Source of the DNA: Sphingomonas panacisoli
Lineage (GTDB): Bacteria > Pseudomonadota > Alphaproteobacteria > Sphingomonadales > Sphingomonadaceae
DNA: 64,000 bases
Reading direction: 5' to 3'
Assembly: GCF_007859635.1 (NCBI RefSeq)
Contig: NZ_CP042306.1
Location: 868,001 to 932,000, forward strand
Part shown: one piece after another, positions 36,434 through 47,711 of the stretch
Layout of the letters: each line of letters begins with the position of its first letter
Numbering within the stretch: position 1 is the first letter of the stretch
Program-made: the position numbers and the translations under genes
The notes under the pieces: model-generated
What the model was told of the DNA's origin: nothing
Database searches by the model: none
The model's input: only the letters and a program-made list of their open reading frames with translations

Positions 36434-38980
36434 ATGCAAGATACCAAGGCCTCCGGCTTCGTCCGCGTCCGCGGCGCGCGCGAGCACAATCTTAAGAATG
36501 TCGATGTCGACATCCCGCGCGACGCGCTCGTCGTGTTCACCGGCGTGTCGGGATCGGGCAAGTCGTCGCTTGCTTTCTCCACCCTCTATGCTGAGGCGCA
36601 GCGACGCTATCTCGAATCGGTCTCGCCTTATGCGCGCCGTCTGTTCCACCAGATGGAGGTGCCCGAGGTCGACGAGATCGAGGGCCTGCCGCCAGCGGTG
36701 GCGCTGCAGCAGCAACGCGGATCGCCGACCACTCGCTCGTCGGTGGGCAGCGTCACCACGCTCTCCAACCTGCTGCGCATGCTCTATTCCCGCGCCGGCG
36801 ATTATCCGCCGGGCCAGCCCCTGCTGTACGCGGACAGCTTCTCCCCGAACACGCCTGACGGCGCCTGTCCGCGCTGCCACGGCCTCGGCCGGATCCACGA
36901 GGTCACCGAAGCTTCGATGGTGCCCGATCCTGCGAAAACCATCCGAGAGCGCGCCATCGCCGCCTGGCCGATGGCGTGGGGTGGCCAGAATCTGCGCGAC
37001 ATCCTGATCAGCCGTGGTGTCAACGTCGACACGCCGTGGCGTGATCTGCCGAAAAAGGTGCGCGACTGGATCCTTTTCACCGAGGAACAGCCGCAGGTGC
37101 CGGTCTATCCTGGCTGGAGCCACGATGAGATCCAGCGCGCGATCCGCCGCAAGATCGAGCCGGCCTACATGGGCACTTTCTCGAGCGCGAAGCGCCATGT
37201 CACGCATAGTTACGCGACCACCCAGAGCACGATGATGAAGAAGCGCGCGGCGCGCTTCATGATCGCCCGGCTTTGCCCGCTTTGCGACGGCAAAAGGTTG
37301 CGCCGCGAAGCCCTGTCGGTCCGCTTCGAGGGCCTCGATCTGGCTGAGATGAGCCGCCTGCCCATCGCGCGCTTCTCTAAAATCTTCGCGCCTTATGCCG
37401 AGGCGAAGGCCGGTAAGCTCAAGGCACTGCGCAATACCTATCCGGAGAAGGCGCTGGTGGTCGAGCGCATCGCTGGTGATCTGTGCCGCCGGCTGTCGGT
37501 GCTGCTCGACCTCGGCCTCGGCTACCTCACTCTGGAGCGAAGCACCCCGACGCTGTCGCCGGGCGAGCTGCAGCGGTTGCGGCTCGCGACCCAGGTCGTC
37601 TCTAACCTTTTTGGGGTAGTCTATGTGATGGACGAGCCGTCGGCCGGGCTGCATCCCGCCGATACCGAGGCGCTGCTGCGGGCACTCGATGGTCTGAAGG
37701 CAGTCGGCAATTCGCTATTCATCGTTGAGCACGAGATGGATGTCGTCCGCCGCGCCGACTGGATAGTTGATGTCGGTCCTGCCGCCGGCGAGCATGGCGG
37801 CGAGATTGTCTATAGCGGCCCGGTCGATGGCCTGCACGCGGTCGCGGCGTCGGAGACAAGGCGCCATCTGTTTGACGAAGGCGGCGGAATGCCGAGCCGG
37901 CAGCGCCAGCCCACAGCCTGGCTGAAGCTGGAAGGAATCTCGCGCAACAATTTGAAGCAGGTCGATTGCACAATCCCGCTCGGCGTGATGACCACGGTCA
38001 CGGGGATCTCCGGCTCGGGGAAATCAAGCCTAGTCAGCCAAGCATTGGTCGAGCTGGTCGCGGCCGCGCTCGGCACCCCGGTCGCAGCCGAAGAGGAGGC
38101 GGATGCCGAAGCCGCGCTCGAGGACCGCCCCACCGACGCGACCGAAGGCCGGATCGCCGGCGGCCTCGAAGGGATCAGGCGGCTGATCGAGGTCGACCAG
38201 AAGCCGATCGGCCGCACTCCGCGCTCAAACCTCGCCACCTACACCGGCCTGTTCGACCATGTGCGCGCGCTGTTCGCAGCGACCCCCGAGGCGCGCAAAC
38301 GCCGCTATGATGCCGGCCGTTTCTCGTTCAACGTCGCCAAGGGCCGCTGCCCGCGCTGTGACGGCGAAGGCTTCGTTATGGTCGAACTGCTCTTCCTGCC
38401 GAGCGTCTACGCCCCGTGCCCGACCTGTCACGGCACCCGCTATAACCCCAAGACGCTCGAAATCCGCTATCGCGGCAAGACCATCGCCGAGGTGCTCGCG
38501 CTGACCGTCGAGGGGGCATGGGAGTTCTTCGACGACGCTCCCAATGTTTGCCGGTCGCTAAAAGTACTCCGCGAGGTCGGGCTCAACTATCTCCGCTTGG
38601 GCCAGCCCGCAACCGAGTTTTCGGGCGGCGAGGCGCAACGGGTGAAGCTCGCCACCGAGCTGCAGCGCGCGCAGCGCGGCGGCGCACTCTATGTGCTCGA
38701 CGAGCCGACCACTGGCCTCCACCCAACCGATGTCGAGCGCCTGCTAGGCCAGCTTCACGCCTTGGTGGACTCGGGCAACAGTGTCGTCCTGGTCGATCAC
38801 GACATGAAGTTGGCCGCGGCGAGCGACTGGGTGATCGACATAGGCCCCGGCGCCGGCGACGAAGGCGGGCGGATCGTTGCGAGCGGGCCGCCGGCGAAGG
38901 TCGCTGCCTGCGGCGCAAGCCGCACCGCACCCTACCTCAATCGCGCACTCGCCAACGGGCCGGTCGCCAGGGTCCGCTGA
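36434..38980 (+). CDS. UvrA2-like excinuclease ATPase
   Basis: An 848-aa class-II UvrA homologue starting at 36434 behind GAGGAGG. Two ABC ATPase modules carry Walker [11 protein letters not shown] near residue 38 and [10 protein letters not shown] near 520, with signatures [12 protein letters not shown] and [12 protein letters not shown]. Zinc-finger Cys pairs are CPRCHG, CPLCDG and CPRCDGEG with CPTCHG. It is about 100 residues shorter than UvrA1, consistent with loss of the UvrB-binding domain. UvrA2 proteins occur with resistance or export loci and contribute to tolerance of DNA-binding compounds. Co-directional with the aldo/keto reductase 55 nt upstream. Confidence 0.92.
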   Translation: MQDTKASGFVRVRGAREHNLKNVDVDIPRDALVVFTGVSGSGKSSLAFSTLYAEAQRRYLESVSPYARRLFHQMEVPEVDEIEGLPPAVALQQQRGSPTTRSSVGSVTTLSNLLRMLYSRAGDYPPGQPLLYADSFSPNTPDGACPRCHGLGRIHEVTEASMVPDPAKTIRERAIAAWPMAWGGQNLRDILISRGVNVDTPWRDLPKKVRDWILFTEEQPQVPVYPGWSHDEIQRAIRRKIEPAYMGTFSSAKRHVTHSYATTQSTMMKKRAARFMIARLCPLCDGKRLRREALSVRFEGLDLAEMSRLPIARFSKIFAPYAEAKAGKLKALRNTYPEKALVVERIAGDLCRRLSVLLDLGLGYLTLERSTPTLSPGELQRLRLATQVVSNLFGVVYVMDEPSAGLHPADTEALLRALDGLKAVGNSLFIVEHEMDVVRRADWIVDVGPAAGEHGGEIVYSGPVDGLHAVAASETRRHLFDEGGGMPSRQRQPTAWLKLEGISRNNLKQVDCTIPLGVMTTVTGISGSGKSSLVSQALVELVAAALGTPVAAEEEADAEAALEDRPTDATEGRIAGGLEGIRRLIEVDQKPIGRTPRSNLATYTGLFDHVRALFAATPEARKRRYDAGRFSFNVAKGRCPRCDGEGFVMVELLFLPSVYAPCPTCHGTRYNPKTLEIRYRGKTIAEVLALTVEGAWEFFDDAPNVCRSLKVLREVGLNYLRLGQPATEFSGGEAQRVKLATELQRAQRGGALYVLDEPTTGLHPTDVERLLGQLHALVDSGNSVVLVDHDMKLAAASDWVIDIGPGAGDEGGRIVASGPPAKVAACGASRTAPYLNRALANGPVARVR

Positions 38981-39108
38981 GTGTTGATCGGTCACAGCTT
39001 GGCAGCGGGTTTAAGCTGTCAGCGGATTGTCGGTTTTTAGGGTGGATGAATATGCCTGCCTTGCCTCACGCGCAGCAACCTCCACAAACAACAGGAGTCC
39101 GATAGAAC

Positions 39109-39819
39109 ATGGCTCAGCACGCTCACGCAAAAACGTACGGTGCCGAGCGCGGCCTCAGCCGCTTCGAAGGGTTCAGCGACGCTGTCTTTGCGATCGCGCT
39201 GACGCTCCTAACAGTCGAAATCAAGGTTCCCGGCGCTCCCGACGGTCCGCAGGGTTATACCGATCTAGGCCTCGCCATGGCGGAGCAATGGCGCGAACAT
39301 CTGGCGCTGATCCTCTGTTATGTCGTGATCGGCGCATATTGGCTGCAGCATCATTATTCGGGCCGGATTTATGCCCGAAGCGACCACTGGCTCGGTGCGA
39401 TCAACCTTCTCTTTCTGTTGGCCATCGTGGTCATTCCCTATCCTATCCGCATCTGGTGCTTCCACCTCGGCACCCGCTTCGCGGATGTCGGATCGGTGGT
39501 GCTGGTAGCCGCGCTTGCCCTCACCGCATGCACTTGGATGGGCAAATGGTGGTACGGCATGTCCGATGGGCGATTAATGGACGAGCGCCTGGCGCCCGAT
39601 TTCCTCCGGCAGATGTGGCGCCGGTACGGCATCGGGGCTCTGATCCAGGTCGCCGCCGTGCCGATCGCGGTTGTGGCCCCAACAATCGGGGTGGCGACTG
39701 CGCTGCTATGCGTCGCGTTCTTTCTGCTGCCGCAACCAAAACCGCGCTACAAATCCGATGAAGCGCCGCATAGCTATGACAAAGTGGAAACTCAGCGAAG
39801 TCAGTCCACTCTGAATTGA
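39109..39819 (+). CDS. TMEM175-family (DUF1211) membrane protein
   Basis: A 236-aa integral membrane protein. RFEGFSDAVFAIALTLL near residue 18 is the pore-helix signature of TMEM175 potassium channels (FSD motif). Five or six hydrophobic segments follow. Bacterial members have one repeat per chain and form tetrameric K+ leak channels. Stop overlaps the ATG of a 52-aa ORF (TGATG). Confidence 0.9.
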   Translation: MAQHAHAKTYGAERGLSRFEGFSDAVFAIALTLLTVEIKVPGAPDGPQGYTDLGLAMAEQWREHLALILCYVVIGAYWLQHHYSGRIYARSDHWLGAINLLFLLAIVVIPYPIRIWCFHLGTRFADVGSVVLVAALALTACTWMGKWWYGMSDGRLMDERLAPDFLRQMWRRYGIGALIQVAAVPIAVVAPTIGVATALLCVAFFLLPQPKPRYKSDEAPHSYDKVETQRSQSTLN

Positions 39820-39977
39820 TGGCGATATTCCGGTTCCCGACCCGCAAGGTGACCATGTTCGCCCCGAAGGACGTGCACTCGCTCGAAATTTCCGATAATG
39901 GACGCGTTGTGCGAGGCCAACCGCTTTACGAATTATGCGTGGTGGCGGAAACCAAAGACCCGATCCGCTATGCGTAG
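39819..39977 (+). CDS. Small ORF with lipoyl/biotinyl-like segment, 52 aa
   Basis: An ATG overlapping the TMEM175 stop opens a 52-codon frame. TMFAPKDVHSLEISDNGRVV followed by RGQPLYEL follows the barrel-sandwich pattern found in HlyD/AcrA-type adaptors and biotinyl-like domains (AP-x-D-G-x-V ... G-x-x-V-x-x-GQPL). It is too short to be a complete adaptor. It may be a coupled micro-protein, a fragment of a membrane-fusion protein, or chance. Confidence 0.4.
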   Translation: MAIFRFPTRKVTMFAPKDVHSLEISDNGRVVRGQPLYELCVVAETKDPIRYA

Positions 39978-40261
39978 GGTCCGCGGATCGTGCCCGACTG
40001 GGCGATCGGTAATTTTTCGCCCATGCTCGCACCTTTGTCGTCGTTGGGAGCTATGGTCTTCCCCACCGACCGAGCAGCCGGTAGTTCATCTCGAACGGCT
40101 GGCCGCCCTAGTCCCCGCGCTCAAGACGTTAAAGACCCGCTTAATTGCCGCCGTTAGAGTAATCGTGCTCCGTCTCGGAAGCGATCCTACCGCTTCGACA
40201 ACGTAATCTTGGGCGAAAGGTTTTGCATCATCCCGTACCGTGTCTCTGCACGGGGGATGGA

Positions 40262-41593
40262 ATGCCGTTGTTCAACAGGTTGTTGATACTGGGTCTGGCC
40301 GTCTGGCCACTGCCGGCCGTCGCTCAAGATAAAGACGGGCTTGATCTCTCAGGTACGATCCGATTGCGCTACGAAGCGATCACCGATCAATCACGCACGG
40401 GCTCCAATCGAAACGACAATCTGATCAATTTGCGAACGACGTTGCTCGCCAGTTATCAGAGCGGGCCGTTCACCATCGCCGGAGAATTGTGGGACAGCCG
40501 GGTCTATGGCGAAAACGGCGGCACACCGGTCACGACGGGCGAGGTCAACACGTTCGAGCTTGTCCAGGCCTATGTCGGCGTGAAAGGCAGCATCGGCAAG
40601 GCCAAGCTATCCGCGCAGGCAGGCCGGTTCACGCTCAACATAGGCTCTCGTCGGCTGATAGCCGCGGACGATTATCGCAACACGACCAACGGGTTTACCG
40701 GCCTGCGTGCAGATCTCGCGACGACCGACGGCTTCACGGCAACGGCGATCTATGTCTTCCCGCAGCAACGTCGTCCCGACGATGCCACGTCGCTCCGCCG
40801 CAACACGGTGGTCTTCGATCACGAAGGGTTTGACCTCGTGCTCTGGGGCGGCACCGCCGCTTGGGCAAAGGCGTTTGGCCCGGTTACTGCCGAAGCCAGC
40901 TTCTATCATCTGGGGGAGCGCGACACGCCCGGGCGGCCGACGCGCGACCGCTCGCTCAATACCTATGGCGGCCGCCTCTTTCGCGACCCCGCCGCGGGAA
41001 AGGCCGACGGCGAAGTCGAGGCATTCTATCAATCGGGCTCGATCAGCGCCTCCAGCACGGCCGGTGCTGCCGCCCTGCCGGTGTCGGCCTGGTTCATTCA
41101 TGCATCTGCCGGTTACACGTTCGCCGGGCCGATGAAAGCGCGGCTGTCGTTGCAATACGATCGCGCAAGCGGCGACCGCACAGGTGGAAAGTACGGCCGG
41201 TTCGACACGCTGTTCGGTATGCGCCGAGCGGAACTTGCTCCCGCCGGTCTCTACAATGCGGTTGGTCGTGCGAATATTTCCTCGCCCGGCATCAGGCTCG
41301 AAGTCGCGCCATCGAAACGATGGGATGCGTTTCTGTCGTATCGCGCATTATGGCTTGCGGAGCGCACGGACAGCTTTTCGACGACCGGCGTCCGCGACGC
41401 GAGCGGACGATCCGGCGCGTTTGCGGGCAATCAATTCGACGGCCGCTTCCGTTGGTGGGTACGCCCGGCAAAACTCCGATTTGAAGTCGATGGCGTTATC
41501 CTCGAAAAAGGGCGTTTCCTTGAACACGCACCGAACGCGCCGGCAGGAGGCACGACGGCCTATGTGTCTTTCAACCTCACCGCATCGTTCTGA
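40262..41593 (+). CDS. Alginate-export-family outer-membrane porin
   Basis: 443 aa from the ATG at 40262 behind GGGGGATGGA. A signal peptide (LLILGLAVWPLPAVA) precedes a long series of amphipathic beta strands (LSGTIRLRYEAITDQS, FDGRFRWWVRPAKLRFEVDG) ending in Phe. This is typical of the AlgE-like 18-stranded porins (Alginate_exp domain). No alginate biosynthesis genes are nearby, so it more likely transports another anionic solute or polymer. About 280 nt of apparently non-coding DNA precede it. Confidence 0.85.
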   Translation: MPLFNRLLILGLAVWPLPAVAQDKDGLDLSGTIRLRYEAITDQSRTGSNRNDNLINLRTTLLASYQSGPFTIAGELWDSRVYGENGGTPVTTGEVNTFELVQAYVGVKGSIGKAKLSAQAGRFTLNIGSRRLIAADDYRNTTNGFTGLRADLATTDGFTATAIYVFPQQRRPDDATSLRRNTVVFDHEGFDLVLWGGTAAWAKAFGPVTAEASFYHLGERDTPGRPTRDRSLNTYGGRLFRDPAAGKADGEVEAFYQSGSISASSTAGAAALPVSAWFIHASAGYTFAGPMKARLSLQYDRASGDRTGGKYGRFDTLFGMRRAELAPAGLYNAVGRANISSPGIRLEVAPSKRWDAFLSYRALWLAERTDSFSTTGVRDASGRSGAFAGNQFDGRFRWWVRPAKLRFEVDGVILEKGRFLEHAPNAPAGGTTAYVSFNLTASF

Positions 41594-41715
41594 AGTGTGA
41601 TAGATATTACGGCCGTGTGCCGATGCCTTAAGCAGACTGTCGCCTAGCCACTTATAAAGGTGATTAGCGCGACAACTAAGCAAATGGCGGCTTTTGGGCA
41701 TCGACGATTGAATGC

Positions 41716-41750
41716 TGAATGACCGGGATGGGCCGCAAAGCTGACTGGCG
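41716..41750 (+). repeat. Dispersed intergenic repeat element
   Basis: TGAATGACCGGGATGGGCCG followed by CAAAGCTGACTGG resembles the repeat consensus with a changed core. It lies between the porin and NTF2-like genes. Confidence 0.45.
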
Positions 41751-41856
41751 GCTAACGACCCAATTTCTGACATAGCTTCCTCTCCGCTCAACTCTGGGTT
41801 GCGTCTGCCGGCTGCGTGCGGCACCCCCTGGGTCGACCTACCCGGAGATCGAGCCA

Positions 41857-42306
41857 ATGAAACTCATGTGCGTCGCCTTAGCGCTCGCTTCGATACCTAC
41901 AGTCGCGATCAGCCAGACATCGCCCGGCGTTCGTATGCCGCCAGAGATTGGCGCAGCTTACGGGCGGCTTGGCAAAGCGATTATGGCGCATGACGCCGCT
42001 GGTGTGAAATCAGTCTGGGCGGACGACTTTGTGGTAAATTCACCGAACAACGAAGTGCTCAATCGAGACCAGGTTATCGCCGTGATGGAACGCGACTTCC
42101 TGGACTATAAGGATTTCCGCAAGCACATCACGTTCATCGGCGAAAAACCTGAGATGACGGTCGTCATGGGCTACGACACAATGATCCCGCTGAAGGGGCC
42201 CGGAGCGGGTAAACAGGTCATGCGGCCTTTTACCGACGTCTGGGCGAAACGGAGCGACGGCTGGAGGCTCGTAGCGCGTCAGGCAACCATCGCAGTCGCA
42301 AACTGA
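41857..42306 (+). CDS. Exported NTF2-like (SnoaL/DUF4440 type) protein
   Basis: A 149-aa protein with signal peptide MKLMCVALALASIPTVAIS. The NTF2-like fold is marked by LGKAIMAHDAAGVKSVWADD, VNSPNNEVLNRDQVI and the terminal RPFTDVWAKRSDGWRLVARQ. Such domains are enzymes or binding modules for small hydrophobic ligands. It is followed by a dispersed repeat and the second copy of the duplicated hydrolase block. Confidence 0.8.
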   Translation: MKLMCVALALASIPTVAISQTSPGVRMPPEIGAAYGRLGKAIMAHDAAGVKSVWADDFVVNSPNNEVLNRDQVIAVMERDFLDYKDFRKHITFIGEKPEMTVVMGYDTMIPLKGPGAGKQVMRPFTDVWAKRSDGWRLVARQATIAVAN

Positions 42307-42431
42307 CGCTTACTGATCCGCGATCACTGGCGGGATAAGACGACCGCTTTCCACCCAACTGCGGTCATTAGCTGCGGCTCAGCCGAACGGCGGCTATTGG
42401 GATCCGCGGCCCGGCTGTTCAATGACCGGGA

Positions 42432-43480
42432 TTAGGGCGCATAGCGGCGGCCCTGCTGAAGTTAGCTTTTCCGGGGCCTGCTCGGGGCGTGATAATTATT
42501 TATCAGCCATAGTTAGCAATTTTCGTCACCCCGTGGCGGCGAGAAATTACGGCAATCGTCTCGCCCGGCTGGTCCCACATTGGAAAATGTCCGCTGGCCT
42601 CAAACCAGTGCAAACTGGCGGAGGGAAAGGCGGCCTTTGCCCGCGCCGCCTGCTCGGCAAGCATAGTCGATCATGGCCCAACCTATCACAATTTGGTGAG
42701 AAGGATCGGCTGCTGGGCCAGTTTGCTCGGACCCGCTCGAAAGATCATGGACCAATGCGTCGAACGTCGGTGTCGTGCTTAGACTTTCCAACTCAGTCGC
42801 AACGGTTTTCGGATCGAGCGCCCAGGGACGCGCGGACAGCTGCGCCAGCAACGCCGTGCGTGATGCGGCGTTCTTGCTAAGGGTCAGCAAGGCTGGACGG
42901 ATAGCTCGAAGCAGCCGCCCCGAAATGCCGATGGTAGCCTTGAAGAACGTACGCTCCCAACCACGCCAAAAGCCGCCCGGGTCAAGTGCCACGACATTGC
43001 CGACGCGGCCGCGCCGAGCGAGCTCAAGTACGATCCGCGCACCCATAGAGCTTCCAACGGCGTCGATGCCGTCCAGCCCCTTGTCAGCAATGTATCGCTC
43101 AACGCTGCCTACCAGGCTGTCAAAGGTTCCGCTATCGGGTTCTGCCGGCGTGGCCCCATGCCCAGGAAGGTCAATAGCGATCACCGTCTTATCGACGCTG
43201 AGCGGCTCCATGACGGTGCTCCACGATGCTCTGCTGCCGCCGAGACCATGCACAAGCAGCAGCTTGCGACCGGTGCCGCTTTGGACTTCGTTCATTCAGG
43301 GGGCTCCAATGGACTAAGACGTTGAACGATCGAGATCAGCCTTTGGGGCCGACAAGAGCGCCTCTGGATGTGGTTGCTGTTTTCGGTTCTTCGGGCCTCA
43401 AATTCTGATCGCTAGTGAGGCCAAACGAACGGCAACTTTCGGGATTACGACTGAGCCGTGGCAACGACCATAATTAGGGC
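42432..43480. repeat. 1.05-kb duplicated block, copy 2
   Basis: The second copy of the block at 16052-17110, same orientation. Its left end ATTAGGGCGCATAGCGGCGG and right end CATAATTAGGGCGCATTGC are again members of the dispersed repeat. It carries small indels relative to copy 1 that disable the hydrolase gene. Confidence 0.88.
42526..43295 (-). pseudogene. Alpha/beta hydrolase, frameshifted duplicate
   Basis: The N-terminal 200 residues closely match the intact gene at 16148-16921 (HGLGGSRASW, GSSMGARIVLELARRGRVG). After IVIGW the frame is lost: relative to copy 1 there is a 4-nt deletion near 42674 and a 1-nt deletion near 42652, neither restoring the frame. The reading ends in an unrelated tail at 42600. 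The region of the catalytic acid and the final His (SGHFPMWDQ in copy 1) is therefore missing. A stop equivalent to copy 1 lies at 42526-42528. Confidence 0.85.
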
Positions 43481-43587
43481 GCATTGCAGTCGGTTTGTCG
43501 GCGCTCATGGCGCCGATGGCGCGGCCATCGTTTCTATCACATCGGCCCGTTGACCGCGCGGTCTTGATCTGGAATTCGCCTATCCAA

Positions 43588-44008
43588 ATGCGCCAGGCAA
43601 CCACCCTCATCGAATTTTCGACGGCTCGGTAGGGTTTGATCGAAGTCACCCACCCGATTGCCGAGTGGACTGCGTCTATCGGGATTTCCGAAGGCCTACT
43701 TACTGTGTTCTGCCGGCATACCTCCGCTTCTTTGCTGATCAATGAGAATGCCGCGCCTGAGGTCAGGACCGATCTCGAAGCCTACTTTGCGCGGATAGCG
43801 CCTGAAAATCCCGACGCCTACGCTCACGACGATGAAGGCCCCGATGACATGCCCGCACATTCTTCGCTCAGCGCTCACGCAAACCCAGCTCACCATCCCG
43901 ATCATCAGTGCCAAGCTTGCCCTGGGGACTTGGCAGGGCATATTTCTGTTCGAACACCGCCGCCGACCACACCGGCGCAGTCTTGCTTTACATTTGCTGG
44001 GGGAGTGA
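43588..44008 (+). pseudogene. yjbQ: YjbQ/UPF0047 family protein, nonsense and frameshift
   Basis: Reading from ATG 43588 gives MRQATTLIEFSTAR, then TAG (43630-43632) where Gln is expected, then GLIEVTHPIAEWTASIGISE and the conserved VFCRHTSASLLINENA with catalytic-type His. After DDMPAH the frame shifts by +1 near 43858-43864. The next frame continues LRSALTQTQLTIPI, LALGTWQGIFLFEHR and LALHLLGE to the stop at 44008. Intact YjbQ proteins (about 140 aa) have thiamine phosphate synthase-like activity. A nonsense change plus a frameshift indicates genuine decay rather than a single read error. Confidence 0.85.
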
Positions 44009-44093
44009 GACTCCCCTTCTCAGTACCTTTCCGACGCCGACGGTGAACTGAACCGGCGCATGTTGGTTTGTCGAGGGCAACTCGGAGAACTCG

Positions 44094-44726
44094 ATGCTTG
44101 AACATGTTCCCAGCTGGCTCGGCACGCTCATGCGTAATTTCCGGGCCGGACATGATAAGCTGGTGGTGGCTCATCGTGGGATCGCTCTTGCCGAAGAACG
44201 GATCGAGCTGACCAGTCCCGCGTTCAAAGATGGCCAGCGTCTTCCGACCAGGTTTACGGCTGACGGCGATGGGATCTCGCCGCCATTGATGTGGGGTGAC
44301 GTCCCAGTGGGCACACGCTCGCTTGTTCTGATCGTGGAGGACCCCGACGCGCCGACGCCAAATCCTTTAGTGCACGCTGTGGTACTGAACATCCCAACGG
44401 ATCAGCGTAATCTACGGGAGGGTGCGATCGTGGCCGACGAGCACGAGCGCGGCGGCAGCCAGTCTATCGGTCGCAACAGCTATTTTTCTGAAAGCTGGCT
44501 GCCGCCAGACCCGCCCACCGGGCACGGCGAACACGACTATGTTTTCCAGCTGTTCGCGCTGGATGTAGTACCTGAGATCGGGCCGAACAGCGGCCGTGGT
44601 GACGTCGTGGCAGCTATCGCGGGTCATGTTTTGGGGACGGGCCTTCTCGTCGGAACCTACTCCCGCGATGCGTCTGAACTAAGCCAAGCAGCGAATGGAG
44701 AAGCGGCAATCTCGCCAGCGGCCTGA
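44094..44726 (+). CDS. YbhB/YbcL-type PEBP (Raf kinase inhibitor-like) protein
   Basis: A 210-aa phosphatidylethanolamine-binding-protein homologue. DGDGISPPLMWGDVPVGTRS, VEDPDAPTPNPLVHAVVLNI and HDYVFQLFALDV form the anion-binding pocket, with the DPDxP-type motif complete. N-terminal 35 residues extend beyond the core. Bacterial members are cytosolic and of uncertain function. It abuts an HxlR remnant 41 nt downstream. Confidence 0.88.
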   Translation: MLEHVPSWLGTLMRNFRAGHDKLVVAHRGIALAEERIELTSPAFKDGQRLPTRFTADGDGISPPLMWGDVPVGTRSLVLIVEDPDAPTPNPLVHAVVLNIPTDQRNLREGAIVADEHERGGSQSIGRNSYFSESWLPPDPPTGHGEHDYVFQLFALDVVPEIGPNSGRGDVVAAIAGHVLGTGLLVGTYSRDASELSQAANGEAAISPAA

Positions 44727-44767
44727 AGCATCGCTCAAGGTTCGAACCGGCCTTTGCCCTCTCGATC

Positions 44768-45208
44768 GTGGATGTAATGGCGGTCGTCGATGCCATGGGT
44801 GACTGGGGCCATCGCTGGGTGACGACGCAAGCGACGATGGCGCATCTAGATGTCAAACTGTTGATGTGGAACATGCGCCGCAAGATCAACCCGGACCCGA
44901 TGCCGCGGCGTCGCAGCATCATTCAGATCATCTACCGCGACTTATCTCTTCAAAGCCGCAACTGGTGGCTGATCGCAGAACCCGGCAGGGACGTCGACCT
45001 GTGTTTGGTCGATCCGGGTTTCGACGTGGACCTGTATATTACGACCGACCTGCGCACGATGACCGAAGTGTGGATGGGCTATCGGCCTATAGCGGGCGCG
45101 ATTGACGGCGGCTCGCTGGTGCTGGTCGGCAACCGCGAGCTGGAGGCCACGTTCCAGACCTGGCTGGGTGCCAGCCGATACGCGGCCATGGAGAAATGCG
45201 TGGCTTGA
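44768..45208 (+). CDS. N-terminally truncated HxlR-type regulator (SCP2-like domain only)
   Basis: 146 aa whose body (AVVDAMGDWGHRWV, DVKLLMWNMRRKI, DPGFDVDLYITTDLRTMTEV) matches the C-terminal SCP2-like half of HxlR-family regulators. In those, a winged helix of about 80 residues normally precedes the MGxWGxRW helix. Upstream sequence (FEPAFALSIVD in frame) does not encode that domain and soon meets the PEBP stop. The DNA-binding part has therefore been lost, probably by deletion or rearrangement near 44770. It may still produce a small ligand-binding protein from GTG 44768. Confidence 0.7.
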   Translation: MDVMAVVDAMGDWGHRWVTTQATMAHLDVKLLMWNMRRKINPDPMPRRRSIIQIIYRDLSLQSRNWWLIAEPGRDVDLCLVDPGFDVDLYITTDLRTMTEVWMGYRPIAGAIDGGSLVLVGNRELEATFQTWLGASRYAAMEKCVA

Positions 45209-45417
45209 CCGAGAAAACGACGGGAGTTCGGCGATACCGAGTTTACAGCCGCAATGCTGCAGTTAGATCGCGAGGCACCGGCCGGCCAACATTCGAGTCA
45301 GGACGGTCAGAGGACGATCGCTCACGAGACCGTGACAATCTTGCCTTAAAGACAACTCAGGGCCGGGTAACCGAACGGGTATAGTTTACGACCATCAGGT
45401 TGCCCCGCCTCAATCAA

Positions 45418-45450
45418 GTAAAAAGGGGCCCGCCCAAGCGGCCGGGCCCC
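45418..45450 (-). terminator. Rho-independent terminator of groEL
   Basis: On the minus strand GGGGCCCGGC and GGCGGGCCCC pair around GCTTG and are followed by TTTTTA, 8 nt after the groEL stop. A strong intrinsic terminator. Confidence 0.85.
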
Positions 45451-45457
45451 ACCCCGC

Positions 45458-47083
<1,626 letters not shown>

Positions 47084-47126
47084 TTACTCCTTTTTCAAAT
47101 CCTTTGAAGTTGATTGATTAGCGGAC

Positions 47127-47441
47127 TTAGGCGGCCCGCTTGAGCTCAGCCTGGCGCTCGATCACGCCGAGGATGTCGCTCTCTTTCATGATGAGCAGAT
47201 CCTCGCCGTCGACCTTCACTTCTGTGCCGGACCATTTGCCGAACAGGATGCGGTCACCCGCGTTGACCGACAACTCGACCAGCTTGCCGCTGTCGTCGCG
47301 AGCGCCTGGTCCGACCGCGACGATCTCGCCTTCCTGCGGCTTTTCCTTGGCGGTGTCGGGAATGATGATGCCCCCGGCGGTCTTCTCGCCGGCCTCGATA
47401 CGGCGGACGACCACACGGTCGTGCAAGGGGCGGAAATGCAT
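47127..47441 (-). CDS. groES: Co-chaperonin GroES
   Basis: A 104-aa Hsp10 cap ([20 protein letters not shown], mobile loop [20 protein letters not shown]). It is about nine residues longer than the usual 95, the extra C-terminus being RQAELKRAA. That fits a divergent groESL set. GGAGGTTTTGC precedes the ATG. No CIRCE inverted repeat is visible upstream. Confidence 0.96.
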   Translation of the reverse strand: MHFRPLHDRVVVRRIEAGEKTAGGIIIPDTAKEKPQEGEIVAVGPGARDDSGKLVELSVNAGDRILFGKWSGTEVKVDGEDLLIMKESDILGVIERQAELKRAA

Positions 47442-47511
47442 GGCAAAACCTCCAGTTGCAGTTGCAATGTTAAAAGCCAGCGCGCTCTCAAAAAGCGCCG
47501 GGCGGCGGCGA

Positions 47512-47539
47512 ATTAGGAAAGCAGATTTTCTCGTTCAAG
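47512..47539 (-). promoter_or_regulatory. RpoH (heat-shock) promoter candidate for groESL
   Basis: On the minus strand CTTGAA is followed after 16 nt by CCTAAT, resembling alphaproteobacterial sigma-32 promoters (CTTGAA ... CYTATNT). It lies 70-100 nt before groES. The same CTTGAA-N16 arrangement precedes hsp20. Confidence 0.6.
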
Positions 47540-47711
47540 ACCCGCAACAAAAATTTTTCGTGCCTGCTCTGGAGGCCGTCTCGCTACTCGTCAGGGGCGC
47601 AGTCGAGCATCGTTCAACGGGGGTCTTGACGACGAGGATTCTGCGAACAATTTCTTGAGCCGGGCCCAACCGGCCCATGAGAAGCAGCGACAAAAATGGA
47701 AGGAGGATGTC

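Noticed and set aside
36413-37654. 413-codon frame antisense to the uvrA2-like gene
   Set aside because: Mirror of the sense coding pattern, no ribosome site or domain.
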